A stretch of 64,000 nt of DNA from Selaginella moellendorffii. Its lineage: Eukaryota; Streptophyta; Lycopodiopsida; Selaginellales; Selaginellaceae. Each line of letters begins with the position of its first letter. Within the stretch, counting starts at the first letter, position 1. The translations under genes were made by a program, and so were the position numbers. A model generated the notes under the pieces. The model was given only the letters and a program-made list of their open reading frames with translations. It did not search any database and was not told the origin of the DNA. This document shows positions 20,381 through 31,100 of the stretch, one piece after another. The stretch covers positions 1,069,247-1,133,246 of the forward strand of contig NW_003314268.1 of the NCBI RefSeq assembly GCF_000143415.4. Direction: 5' to 3'.

Positions 20381-22140
20381 AAAGCCCAAAGTAATCATCT
20401 CCTAGACTTTAGAGGATTTAGTGAGTCCTTACAAAATAGTAGGAGGAGGACTACAAGAAAATTAGTGTGGGCCAAAAAAGCTAGTGTAACAAAAGGATAT
20501 ACTCATGTGGTGGATGATAATATAAACATTAGGGAGTTTAAGATTATAATAAATATGGATAAACAAAAAATGTGACTTGGTGAAGTATTTAAAAGTTAGT
20601 TTTAGATCCTTTAAGAAATCGAATGGTCAATATTTCCAATTTAAGTATAGGCTGCACTACTTACTTAAATATTTTGTGTGGTTCATTAGAACCTTGATTT
20701 AGCTATATAGTTGGGGCTAGAGTACTTAGACAATTTATGTTTAGCCATAGTATTTTGAAATGTCATTATAAAGTCCTTAACAATAAAAAGGAAGAGGAGT
20801 GACATTTTTTCTTAATAACTAAAAGTATAGTTACATTGTGTAATAAGTTTTAAAGATTAGTAGGACTTAGTGGTCATGATGTTAGCGAGTACTACTATGG
20901 ATTAAGGATTTAGTGGGGATTGAATAAAGGATATTGGAGAATGTTATTCCTTATGTTTTGGGGCATTTTAAGGATGTTAATAATTAGTCATAGTATAATC
21001 ATTCATGAATGAAATATTTAGTCTTGAAGAAATGGGATTGTGGCATATAGTTTTTTACTATCAATAAAATAGTCAAAATTAAAATAACCTTGAGATCACT
21101 TATAAGAGTTAGTAAGTAACCCAAATTGGGATGAAAATCTATAGAGATTATGAGTGGAACTCTTTCAAGTAATTTAAAGTGTGGTTAATTGAATAAAGTA
21201 GAATAGAAAATTTAGTCAATTATAATTAACAAAAAAGTCATCCTACTATTGCAAGAATTAGATCTTGGGTTTATTTATAAATATGACATCATGCCTCTTA
21301 AGTTGGGAAGATGGTCTAGAAACATAGTAATAATCTCTTCAGGAATATTATGGTTTTTGAACGTTGTAAATTTATCTATTAGAAATAATTGTAAAGAATT
21401 TTAAATATAATTAAACTCATATATATATGTTTGTAAATAAATTGTCTAAAATCTAATTGACATTTTCTTATGCCTTTAAAATCCATATGAATGACTATGA
21501 GAGTGTTGTATGCCACGGCTAAAGGCTATGGCATTTTCACCACCACTTTATTATTGTGTTTTAGAATTACAAAATAAAAGCTACACTATAATGCAATTAA
21601 TTTGGATGAGGTGTTGTTTTCTTTTTGACAAACTAAGTATGAAAAAGCCCAAATGTGTTAGATTCCATATTGTAGTTATCAATAATTAGCTGTTGTGCAA
21701 TGCAATAATACCATGTAATAATTTCCTCTAAATGTCTCTTTTTGAAAAGAAAAGAAAATTCAAAATTAATATCCATTATAAAGATCCTTACACATACTGT
21801 TTAGTATCTCCGAATTTAAATTATTTCCAAGTTCTATATAAACATTGCATCAATAAGTAACAAGAGTTAGTGGGGAAAACAAAAAAAGAATAGAATGTAC
21901 TAACATTTAAATGAATTGAGGAGACAATGGTATAATAACGTGATAAAAGAATATAATTGTAATGAATCTAAAAATATATTATAACTTTTATAGAAATTAC
22001 TTTCTGAATTAGTTTTGTGATGTCATCACATATATTTCATAATAAAACTTGTAGAAATTTACTTTTTGCTAAAAATAGTTAAGTTTCATGAATAATTTTT
22101 TTTCATAACTTTTTATCACTCTTTTATACAAAGCTCGAGC
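20381..22140. other. AT-rich, C-poor repeat desert
   Basis: No gene is recognisable. CG dinucleotides are rare and the plus strand holds far fewer C than G. This pattern suggests an old methylated transposon whose coding strand is the plus strand, but no domain could be read. Confidence 0.45.
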
Positions 22141-22160
22141 TAAGCAACCACGAGCAGCGC

Positions 22161-22904
22161 TTGAAAAGTCTGCCATCATTGGTTACTCAGGCTGGATCAT
22201 GCAAGACCTACGGAATGGTGGTAGAGCACCTCTGCGCAAGGAATACGCTCCTGCCGCCGCAGGACGCTGTGCTCGAGGGGAGGATGACGGTTGCGCTGGC
22301 TCTGGACAACACACTCGTCTCCTCCACGTCAATTCTGCTGCACCGTCGGAGCCAGTGTGATTTCGAGGTGAGAGATAATGGCAGTCGCAAGTGCATCAAG
22401 AAGCGAGCGCATCTCGACGAGTTTCTGGACGCCCTGGCGCTGTTTGCCGAGGTTGTGCTCTTCAGCTCGGCCCCCTACGCAGCTCGATCCTCGCGGGACT
22501 CGCTTCCGATACGTTCTTGGTCTGAGTGATTGCACGCTGTGGCACGACACCCGCTCGGCAAGGAGGCGCTGTTCAAGGATCTGGCCATCCTCGGCAGGGA
22601 CTTGCGCAAGGTTGTGCTGGTGGACGACGACCCTGGCTTCTTTTGCCAACCTGGGAGTGGCAACGAGATTGTGATTGGGAAGTTCACTGGGCAGAGGAGC
22701 GACGACGAGCTTCTCAAGCTACTTCCTGTGTTGCAGTCTCTGGCACAGCTCGACGACGTGAGGCCTGCTGTGCGCACTTATCAGCAGCCTCAAGCACAAG
22801 GTAATAATAGTTCACTTGTTCTCGATCTAAAAGCTTCAATGGTGTTGGTTTTCTACGTAGTTGTGAGAGGTCAAGGCCTGAAGAGACGTGGCGAATGGCT
22901 ATAG
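22161..22904 (+). pseudogene. TIM50/FCP1-like HAD phosphatase relic
   Basis: The encoded pieces follow the FCP1/TIM50 (NIF) phosphatase domain: VALALDNTLVSSTS, HLDEFLDALALFAEVVLFSS, then (new frame) RYVLGLSDCTLWHDT, then (new frame) PLGKEALFKDLAILG, KVVLVDDDPGFF and GKFTGQRSDDELLKLLPVL. Two single-base frame changes (near 22485 and 22553) disrupt it. The catalytic DxDxT motif reads A-L-D-N-T, so the nucleophile Asp is replaced by Ala. There is no start exon and no obvious intron within the domain. It is flanked by AT-rich repeat DNA, and a processed origin is possible. Confidence 0.78.
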
Positions 22905-23038
22905 AGGACAAGTATTCGAGGAAGTTGTTTTCATGTTAAGGTTTGGTGAAGTTGACGATTAGCCAGAACTAAGACTTGTATTCGTTTATAAGTTGACTCA
23001 AAGCAACGTGGGGTTTCTTATTTGATCCATTTGATGCA

Positions 23039-23254
23039 GAAGGAAACAAACCCGGAAGCGGGTATATCCAAACGCTGGCAGCAAGAGACATCATGACCAT
23101 CGTCGCGTGTGAAGGGCTAGTGGACACGTATCACATCTGGGATGCTCGGGTGAAGCGAGCAGGCTTCGAAGGGGTGGCAGTGACGGAGGAGATTTACGAG
23201 AAAGTGAGTGGCGCCTGCACGAGCAGGAACAAAGAAGTTAAAGAAAGAATGTAG
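23039..23254 (+). pseudogene. GRAS transcription factor, detached C-terminal segment
   Basis: The plus strand encodes the SAW-proximal part of a GRAS domain: AARDIMTIVACEGLVD, then IWDARVKRAGFEGVAV, ending at a TAG at 23252-23254. In intact GRAS proteins this follows the PFYRE region; here the rest of the domain lies just downstream on the opposite strand. Confidence 0.7.
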
Positions 23255-23271
23255 CTGGTTACAGGCACAGG

Positions 23272-24180
23272 GTGGATGACTGGTGTTTGAAGCGCGCTAG
23301 CTTCTCAATCGGCTTCCAGACGCTCAAAGCATTCAAAACTACGTCTTTCTCGTCCATTCAGCAAGTCAAGTTCTCGCAAATGGCCATGACCATCTCGAGC
23401 GCTTCCGAGCCAGGCGGTCCCAGGTTTTGCACGAGGAGATGCGCTCCACATATCCATGAAGTCAAGCTGCGACTGCTTATGTCAGCGTGCACCACGGACT
23501 GGAACAACATAACAGGCTTGAAGCTGAGGATCTTCTCGAAGAAGAGCTTCCGGGGCTGTCGATGATCCCGTCCTCGCAGACGTGCCACATCCAAAGGATG
23601 ATATCTCGGCTGCGCTGACTCCCATGCCACGGTGGCGATGGAGTGCAACTCGAGGTGCATCCCACACGTAGTCGACCAGCCGGTTTTCTCGAGGTTGACA
23701 CGGGACGGGAAGTTAATGCCGGTGATCTTGAATAGTGGCAGCCCCTCGGCTCTCTCGGACAGCGCCTTGATGAGCGACGGCCACTGATCGCCATAGAGGA
23801 CCCCATAGTCAATTATGTGGACGCGCTTGGCAGGATCATCTGGTTGGTGAAGCGCTCCATGGCCCGGAGGCTGGGAAGGTTCATCCGGATGGAGATACTC
23901 TGCATCCTCGTCACGTCCTGGTGCATCGCAGCGTACATCCGGACAGCCTTCTCCACTAAACGCAACAGAGGTGAGGCTAAAGTTCTGATCTCTCTCACGA
24001 GCTCATGGACTTCGGTAGAATTGTTGGCAGCCACGGCGGGCGCAGTCCATGAGCTTTAAGCTGTGGAAAGAGACGGTGGAGGTGCGGAGGAAGAGAGGCG
24101 GCGTCCATGGACGAGGTACTGCTAGCACAAGAATTTGGGGAGAGACAAGGAGACAATTTCCGTGAGCTCGCAGAGCAGTC
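23272..24180 (-). pseudogene. GRAS transcription factor, N-terminal and central segment, frameshifted
   Basis: The minus strand encodes, from about 24.1 kb downward, a leucine heptad I start (LKLMDCARAVAANNSTEV), LRAMERFTNQMIL, the VHIID motif region RVHIIDYGVLYGDQWPSLIK, LPLFKITGINFPSRVNLEKT, and an AIATVAWESAQP-like segment. At least three frame changes and a stop after MILPSAST interrupt it. GRAS proteins are nuclear regulators; this copy is dead. Relative to the C-terminal segment at 23039-23254 it is inverted. Confidence 0.75.
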
Positions 24181-24391
24181 TTTTGCCATTGCCACCACCA
24201 CTCTTAATTCCAGATTTATTTGATTCAACTGTAGAATTGGGTTGGAAGTTTAAGCAATCAATAAAGAATATTGACTATAAGATTAAAAATAATATGCTAA
24301 GAATATTCTTAAAACTCCCAAACAATATCAAATAAATATATAAGATAACTTTCTTAAAGACCAATAGAAGCACAATGAAGGTTGCCATCTT

Positions 24392-24459
24392 CTTTCTCCC
24401 TCTCATGTTTGTGAGCACTACTTTGAGAGTGGATATTTGTGAGCGCTACTTTGAGAGTG
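24392..24459 (+). repeat. 28-bp tandem duplication
   Basis: GTGAGCACTACTTTGAGAGT plus GGATATTT is followed directly by GTGAGCGCTACTTTGAGAGT plus GGATATGG. It lies at the start of an unrecognised coding-like region. Confidence 0.75.
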
Positions 24460-24461
24460 GA

Positions 24462-24819
24462 TATGGACAAGGATGTGAAAGATGCGATGGCTAAATTGTT
24501 TCTGGCAATTGATATCCTTCCAAAGGACAACTTGATTCATTTAAGGGATTCAAGACTTGATCAAGTTTGAATACAAATGGGCCAAGAGTGCAATTCAAAG
24601 CTAACAGCACAAGAAGTCTTTCAACAGGATTATGACACACACAATACTCCATATTATGGTAGACTTAATCTTGATGATCCAAAATCAAATTTGTCTGATG
24701 AAGATGCAAGACTGATGAGCCTGGAAGAGCCTTGCGAGATCTTGGAAGATGTTGTTTTCAAAATTGTTATGGCTGCAAGAAGTCCAGATGTTATAGAAAC
24801 AGTTGTTGTAGTAAAATAG
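24462..24819 (+). pseudogene. unrecognised repeated-family gene with one in-frame stop
   Basis: An ATG near 24462 opens a frame beginning MDKDVKDAMAKLFLAIDILP. It runs to a single TGA near 24567 and continues in the same frame through QEVFQQDYDTHNTPYYGRL, LDDPKSNLSDEDARLMSLEE and ILEDVVFKIVMAARSPDV to a stop at 24819. No family is recognised. A more decayed relative lies at 18860-19150. The shared frame on both sides of the stop suggests a recently lost gene of about 119 codons. Confidence 0.4.
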
Positions 24820-24869
24820 AAAAAAGTAAAACTAAAACATAGAAACTTTCAAATAAATAAAGAATGAAA

Positions 24870-25125
24870 ATTCAAACTTCAGATCTTGTACTAGTGTCAT
24901 TATACGGTCTAGAGAATAAATTCAAACTTCAGATCTTGTACTAATGTCATTATGCCGTCTACATTCTCTAGAGGAAAACTCGCCACCTTCTTCCTCAAGT
25001 CGAAATAACTGTAGAATTATCGGCTTCCTTTTTCACAAGACGAGTCAAAATGACTGTAGAATTATCGGCGACGAGTCGAAATAACTGTAGAATTATCAAT
25101 TTTCTTTTTCACAAGACAAGGCCTA
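24870..25125 (+). repeat. cluster of short direct repeats
   Basis: A 50-bp unit (ATTCAAACTTCAGATCTTGT then ACTARTGTCATTATRC) occurs at 24870 and 24920. It is followed by three copies of GTCRAAATRACTGTAGAATT and two of CTTTTTCACAAGAC. No coding content. Confidence 0.8.
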
Positions 25126-25247
25126 TGCAATGTTGTGTATAACCTTTTCAAGCAAACACCCAAATCCAAGGTTGGGGAATATATTTCTGTTTGAGCAAAG
25201 CAACAGACACACCAAATTTACAATGTTTTTATGTTTCTCGTTTCCAC

Positions 25248-26422
25248 CTATATGTTTTCTGCCTGCTCTACTTCGTCTTCTTTCACAGCTTGGAGTGGGG
25301 CGTTCTCTGAGAGGTAAGAGAAAGTGCTGTTGATAAGACGAACCTGTGGTTCCATGGCATTGATGGCCTTCCAATCATCGTCAGCCAAACACCAATCCAG
25401 GATGTCGATGTTGAGCTTGATCCTTTCGGGTGTCAAGCTCCGAGGAAGAACACTCGTCCCTCTTTGCAATCCCCATCGCAGTATCACCTGCAAGTGCACC
25501 AATACTTGAGAAAACTAGTGACGAAACAAGACACAAACTCGTACCTGTGCTGGAGTTTTCCCGAGTTCTTCAGCGATGGCTGCAACTACAGAAGCTTTGA
25601 GCATTGGACTGTTCACGGATTTGGTTCTTAAGAACGTCTTTCCTTCGGCGTTGGAGCTCTCACCGTTACTCGGGAGTTGCAAACTTCCAATGTTGGTGCC
25701 CGGAATCCCGAGCGGTGTGTGGGCCGAGACATGGATTCCTTTCCTCTTGCAGAACTCCACCAGATCGTCTTGCCTCCAAAAAGGATGTAACTCCACCTAA
25801 AAAATCCAATGAAGTGACAAAAGCTTTAGAGAAGCCTTGAAGAAGAAAACAAACGACCCATCCATACCTGGTTTACTGCTGGAACTATGAGACAAGAGCC
25901 CAAAAGCTCTTGAAGCTGTGAGATCCCAAAGTTGCTCACACCTATAGCTCGAACTTTGTTCGTGGCAAGCAAAGCTTCCATGGCTTGCCACGAATCTTTG
26001 ATCTGTCTAACCTCTTCCCGGTGCTCCAAGGCAGCAGCTGGAGGTGGATCGGTAGCGTCTCCCATCGGGGCTGGAGTCGGCCAATGGAGCAAGTAGAGAT
26101 CCAGATAATCTAGCCCCAAGTTCCTAAGCGACGCATCCACGCACGTCTCAACATGCCGTGGGGTCTTGGCAGTGAACCACAGCTTGGAGGTCAGGAAGAG
26201 ATCCTCGCGCTTGATCCCTCCTCCATCTCCAAGGATCTCCCTCAAGGCAAGGCCTACCTGGATCTCATTACCATACAAATGCGAGCAATCTATGTGCCTG
26301 TATCCAGCCTCCAGCGCCGCAAACCTCACTGCTCTTGTGCACGCCTCGCCATCGGCCTCCCAGGTTCCAAGCCCAACCGCGGGAATCCTTGCACCGGTGT
26401 TGAGCGGGAAGAAATCCGTCAT
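25248..26422 (-). CDS. aldo-keto reductase (AKR4-like, 348 aa)
   Basis: There are three exons: 26422-25868, 25796-25545 and 25487-25248. AKRs are NADPH-dependent carbonyl reductases with a TIM barrel. The catalytic tetrad is visible: Asp in AGYRHIDCSHLYGNE, Tyr in the same motif, Lys in DLFLTSKLW and His in LYLLHWPTP. Further signatures are NKVRAIGVSNFGISQLQELL, VELHPFWRQDDLVEFCK and ILRWGLQRGTSVLPRSLTPE. The C-terminus (FSYLSENAPLQAV) is read through; splicing there would need an intron of only 37 bp. Chalcone reductase belongs to the same family, and a type III PKS lies 101 bp upstream on the same strand. The substrate cannot be read from sequence. Confidence 0.9.
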
Positions 26423-26523
26423 GATCCTCGTCTACTCACTCAAGAACCCTAAAAATCGGGCAATTTGGGGGCAAATTCAAATTAGGGTTTTCGCGCCAAA
26501 TTTCAAAATAATAGGGTTTTTGG

Positions 26524-27764
26524 CTAGCAGCGCCTTAGGAGCTGTATTTCTATTGTGAGCCCCGGGCCAAAGGAGAGCAACACGCCCCATTCGCCGCTAC
26601 GCGAGCTCTGGCGTACGATTTCCTCGAGCACGAACAAGACTGTGGGACTGGACATATTGCCGTACGATGCCAGTGTCTCCCTTGTCGCGCGGAGCTTGTC
26701 ACTGCGTAGCCCTAGCTTCGTTTCGATTTGATCCAGTACCGCTCGCCCTCCCGGATGGATCGCCAGAAGAGATCATTCGGAGCCAAATCCCTCGTCTTGG
26801 AGGATGCCGCGAGCGCGGTGGGCAGCAATTCGCGGACGCTACTGGAGATTAGGTCTGGGACGTGCTTGGAGAGAAAGTAGATCAATCCCTGCTCGCTTAG
26901 GGTAGCGGTGAGATCGTCCTCACTGTCTGGGACGAAGAACTGGCCGGCCCAATGGAGCTCGAGGAGCTGCCCGGGGCTGGAATCGAGCCTGGGATCCCGA
27001 CAGCCCACCACGAGTGACGCGGCGCCGTCACCCACGATGGCGGAGCCAACAAGCCTGTCGGGATGCTTCTCGTTGGGCGGCCGGAATGTGAAGGCCCCAA
27101 CTTCGCTGCACACGATGAGAACACGTGTCGAGATTCCGCCGCTCTCCGCCATCTCCTTGGCGATTCTGAGAGCGGTTCCGCCGGCGTAACAGCCTACCTG
27201 ATTGAGCATCAATCGACGGACGTCGTGGCGGAGGCCCAGAATCTTGGCGATGGCCAGGTCAGGGCCGGGCATGCGGATGCCGTTGGATGTGGCCACGATC
27301 AGGTGGGTGATTTCCGCCGCGGAATGTCCACCTTCCTGGAGAGCTTTCTTGGCGGCCCGGGCGCCTAATGCGGCCACTTCGGCATTGGAGATGGATTGCC
27401 TGGCCAGAAGAGAGGATGTCTCGCTGCTATCTTTGCAAAGCTCTGGATTTCCCGCGAGGATCGATTCGGTGAGATGGAGGTGGCGCTTCTGGATTCCCGA
27501 CTTGTCACCTATGAATTCGAAGAACAACACAAATGTTGGATGGGATGGATACCACATTTCTCAATTGGCGCAGGAAAACTACTCACAGATCCTCTTGAAT
27601 TTCTCCTTGAGCTCCACCAGATTCTCTGACTCTGTGATCCGGAAGAAGAAATCCGGGTAATCGCTCTGCAGCACGAATTCCTCCGGAGTAGCGGTGCCAA
27701 TTGCGAGAATCGTCGCGACACAATGGTTGAGATCTTCGTTCTCGTCCTCCTCATCGCAAGGCAT
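26524..27764 (-). pseudogene. type III polyketide synthase (chalcone-synthase-like) with one frameshift
   Basis: Exon 1 is 27764-27587 and exon 2 runs from 27508. The intron splits a Cys codon after T, the conserved intron site of plant CHS genes. The catalytic Cys is in LNQVGCYAGGTALR, and NDLFW keeps the Asn position. At the usual catalytic His position (TFHLL in CHS) this protein reads IYFLS. Near 26770 one base is missing: after LFW the frame must shift to read [33 protein letters not shown] and [17 protein letters not shown] to the stop at 26524. As written, translation ends early in [10 protein letters not shown]. This is either a recent pseudogene or a sequencing error; the remaining frame is otherwise clean. 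Confidence 0.85.
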
Positions 27765-28194
27765 GATCGATCAATCCAAAGAGAAATTGAAGAGAGGAGA
27801 TATAAAGTCTAACAGCATAAGTATATTTATGTGCTAGCCTCCAGGCCACGATGGGCACTTCTGAGATTCGACCCCACGACTGATTAGACACCACGGTTTC
27901 TTATTTGTCCACGTGGTGTTTTCTGATTAAAGAATGAAAATTTGCGTGGCAAACTCTGATTGAGAGGATTCCGTGGGATTCTGTGGCTGTAAGGGTGGCC
28001 TTATTTGGGATCTTCTCTAGCGCCATAGCTTGGGGGATCTCGCGGTCGGGGACGGACTTGCTGCGTCATCGCATTGTCGCCGCGATCAACCCAGGTATCT
28101 TTGATCTGCTCGGATGAGATAGAATCGATCGGGATTCAGCTGTTAGAGCGATGCCGCGGTGACAAGAATCCCTCGTCTTTCTCGGAAATCCAGA
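27765..28194. promoter_or_regulatory. divergent promoter region between PKS and GWD genes
   Basis: A 430-bp interval between the PKS start (minus) and the GWD start (plus). It contains CCACGTGG at 27909-27916, a G-box core, closer to the PKS side. No other gene is seen. Confidence 0.5.
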
Positions 28195-31100
28195 ATGCAG
28201 TGTTACGGTTTCCTCCAGACGAGCTGCGTTTCGTGCCGCATTTTCAGTGATCAGACGCTTGTGGCGTTGAGATCGATCAATCCGCGGCAATGCGCTTGCC
28301 GGATCCAGTCCTCGCGGATTATGCTATCTCGCACGCGCGATGATTTATTTTTGTCCAAGATGTTTGGAGCCAGCCCCAATTCCAGGAGGCTTAAAGATTC
28401 CGGAAGAAAGAGAGCTACCATTTTTGTTCCACAGGCTGCTTCAGAGGTACTTAAACCTTTGCTCCTGGTCAGTTCCAACGATGGATTTCTTTCTTCCCTT
28501 TTCCTGTTTGTGTTCTTTCTTTTAGATCTCTCAAGATTTCAATCTTGATGGTGGTGGCATTTTAAAGGTAAGCACGCAAGGTTCTCTCTCCTTCTCTCTC
28601 ATTCTTTTCAGCTCATTCCAGATTAAAACGGGTGTGCCAAAGGATGGCGGCCCAGCTTATGTCGAGTTTCAAGTTCACAACACCCATACCACATCTCTCT
28701 TTCTTCACTGGGGCGCGCTTAAAGCAAATGATGCGTGAGTTCTGCCGTGTTTCGTTTTGCCTCGTTATATTTCTCACATGTTTGCTGTGGGGTTCACGTG
28801 TAGAAAGTGGAGGCTTCCGTCGCATCGACCACCTGGAACACGGGATTTCAATAATACTGCGTTGCAGTCGCCTTTTGTTACGGTGAGCCTAAACTTTGTG
28901 GCTGAGTCTGTTGTTAAAGGAATGTTTTTGATCACCACTCGCAGTCTGGTGATGTCAACACATTAAAGGTTGAAGTACCCGACAAAGAATTGAAGACGAT
29001 CGAGTTTTTGTTGCGGGATGATGCCACTGACAGATGGTGAATCTCAGCAGACTTTAACTTTTTCTAAGGAAATCTACGTTCTGATTTGTGCAGGTTCAAG
29101 CTCAATGGCAAGAATTTCCGACTGGACATTCCTCACTCACAGGTATATATACCAGAAGACCTCATTGCCCTTCAAGCATTTATTAATTGGGAAAAAAAAG
29201 GGAAAAAAAACTACACACCTGAACAAGAGAAGGTAGATGAATGCCTCGTGCTTGTTTGGAAAATCAGCCGTAAAACATGCTCTGTTGATGTCAGTCAGAA
29301 TACGAGGATGCGCGCAAGAAACTTCAGGAAGAGGTTGCTAATGGTGCAACTATCGAGAGTGTTCGAGCAAAGCTGAAGGGAAGCAACTCGGCTCCACCAA
29401 AACCGGCTTCAAGGGGATCCGGGGGCAGGATTTCAAGGAAGCAAAGGGATTTTGGAAAGCTTATTAACAAGTATACAGGTAAAACTGAAGAGAGTACACC
29501 TGTATCTGCAACACCTCGAGAAACTAGTAAATTGGAGTCGGCATTGTCACAAATGGCGGAAGAAGCGGGTGATGCTGTTCTTTTCAAAAAAGTATTTAAG
29601 CTGGGCAACAAAGAGCTTATGGTAAGGTCGTCAAGTTTTCCTTACCTTGTTATTGATGAGAAAATTGTGGTGCATGTAGAATAGACTATTGCGACCAAGG
29701 TTGATGGAAATGTTCGTGTGACTATTGCGACTGACTTTGAGGAGCCTGTGGCTATTCACTGGTCATTATCGCAAGATAATCCAAGAGAGTGGAAGGTAAA
29801 ACTTTTGCCAGATTTCAAGTTACCTTCTGGGTAAATGCAGAGGCCGCCAGCAGAGTTACATCCTCCTGGATCTGAAGACATGAAAGAAGCAGTAGATTCG
29901 CCTTGCGAAGGAGAATTTGGCGGTGACACGTCTTTGCAGGTAATGCAGCATTTGTTTTGTTCCTTAATAAGTTTGCTCAATCGTCAATTTTTGCTCACGC
30001 TTGTGTTATAGTCCTTGGAAATCGATCTTGGGAAAGGAAAATTCCTTGGAATGCCGTTCGTTGTAAGAGCGGGAAGCAACTGGATTAAACTTAATGATTC
30101 GGACTTCTATATCCCTCTTCAACCATCCGAGAAGAAGGAAGCAAAGGTAGCTTTGTACATCGTAATTTTAATCCTGAAAGCTAGTGTTCTTTCTCTCTTC
30201 CAGGGAAAGCTAGATGGTTCAGGAACTGCGAAGTGGTTGCTAGATGAGATGGCCAGCTTGGAAAGTGAGGCGGAACGTTCGCTGATGCACAGGTTCTATC
30301 CTCCGCTTTCGAAGTTTTTGCTGTTCATAATTTTTATAGTTTCCTATAGGTACAATATAATGGCAGATTTGTTGCAGCGCTCAAAAGATGGCGGAGAACT
30401 TGTACTTGCGGGATTTCTTGTTTGGCTGCGTTACATGGCCATGCGCCAACTGACTTGGAATAAAAACTACAATGTGAAGCCTCGGTTAGTACACAATTTC
30501 CAAATAACAATATGCTTATGCACTATATAATTGGCTGCAGTGAAATCAGCGCTGCTCAAGACCGACTAACAGACTTACTTCAGGCAATCTACGTGGAGCA
30601 GCCCCATAATCGGGAGCTTGTCCGACTAACTTTAAGCACCGTGGGAAGAGGTGCACAAGGGGACGTTGGCCAACGGATTCGGGATGAAATATTAGTTATA
30701 CAGGTAGAGTTGATATTGTCTTTGTTTGCGTGCTGAAATAGTCTAAAATGCAGCGGAATAACGATTGCAAAGGCGGTATGATGGAAGAATGGCATCAAAA
30801 GTTGCACAATAATACTAGTCCTGACGATGTTGTTATTTGCCAGGTAAGTGCCTTATCAGAAAAATTTTATATGTTTGAACAACGAATTTTTTCTGTAGGC
30901 TCTCTTGGACTACATCTCAAGTGATTTTAATATTGATGTGTACTGGAAAACCTTGAACGACAACGGAGTCACAAAAGAACGGCTGGCAAGCTACGACCGA
31001 CCGATTGTCTCAGAACCAAGGCTAAGACCAGACCAAAAGGATGGTTTACTTCGAGACTTGAAAGCGTATATGAGGAGTTTGAAGGTGCGTTGCAGGCTGC

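Noticed and set aside
25283-25343. Possible extra 37-bp intron at the AKR 3' end
   Set aside because: It would be shorter than any other intron here, and reading through gives a plausible C-terminus to 25248.
27202-27660. Plus-strand frame of 152 codons opposite the PKS gene
   Set aside because: Shadow of the PKS exon; no domain.
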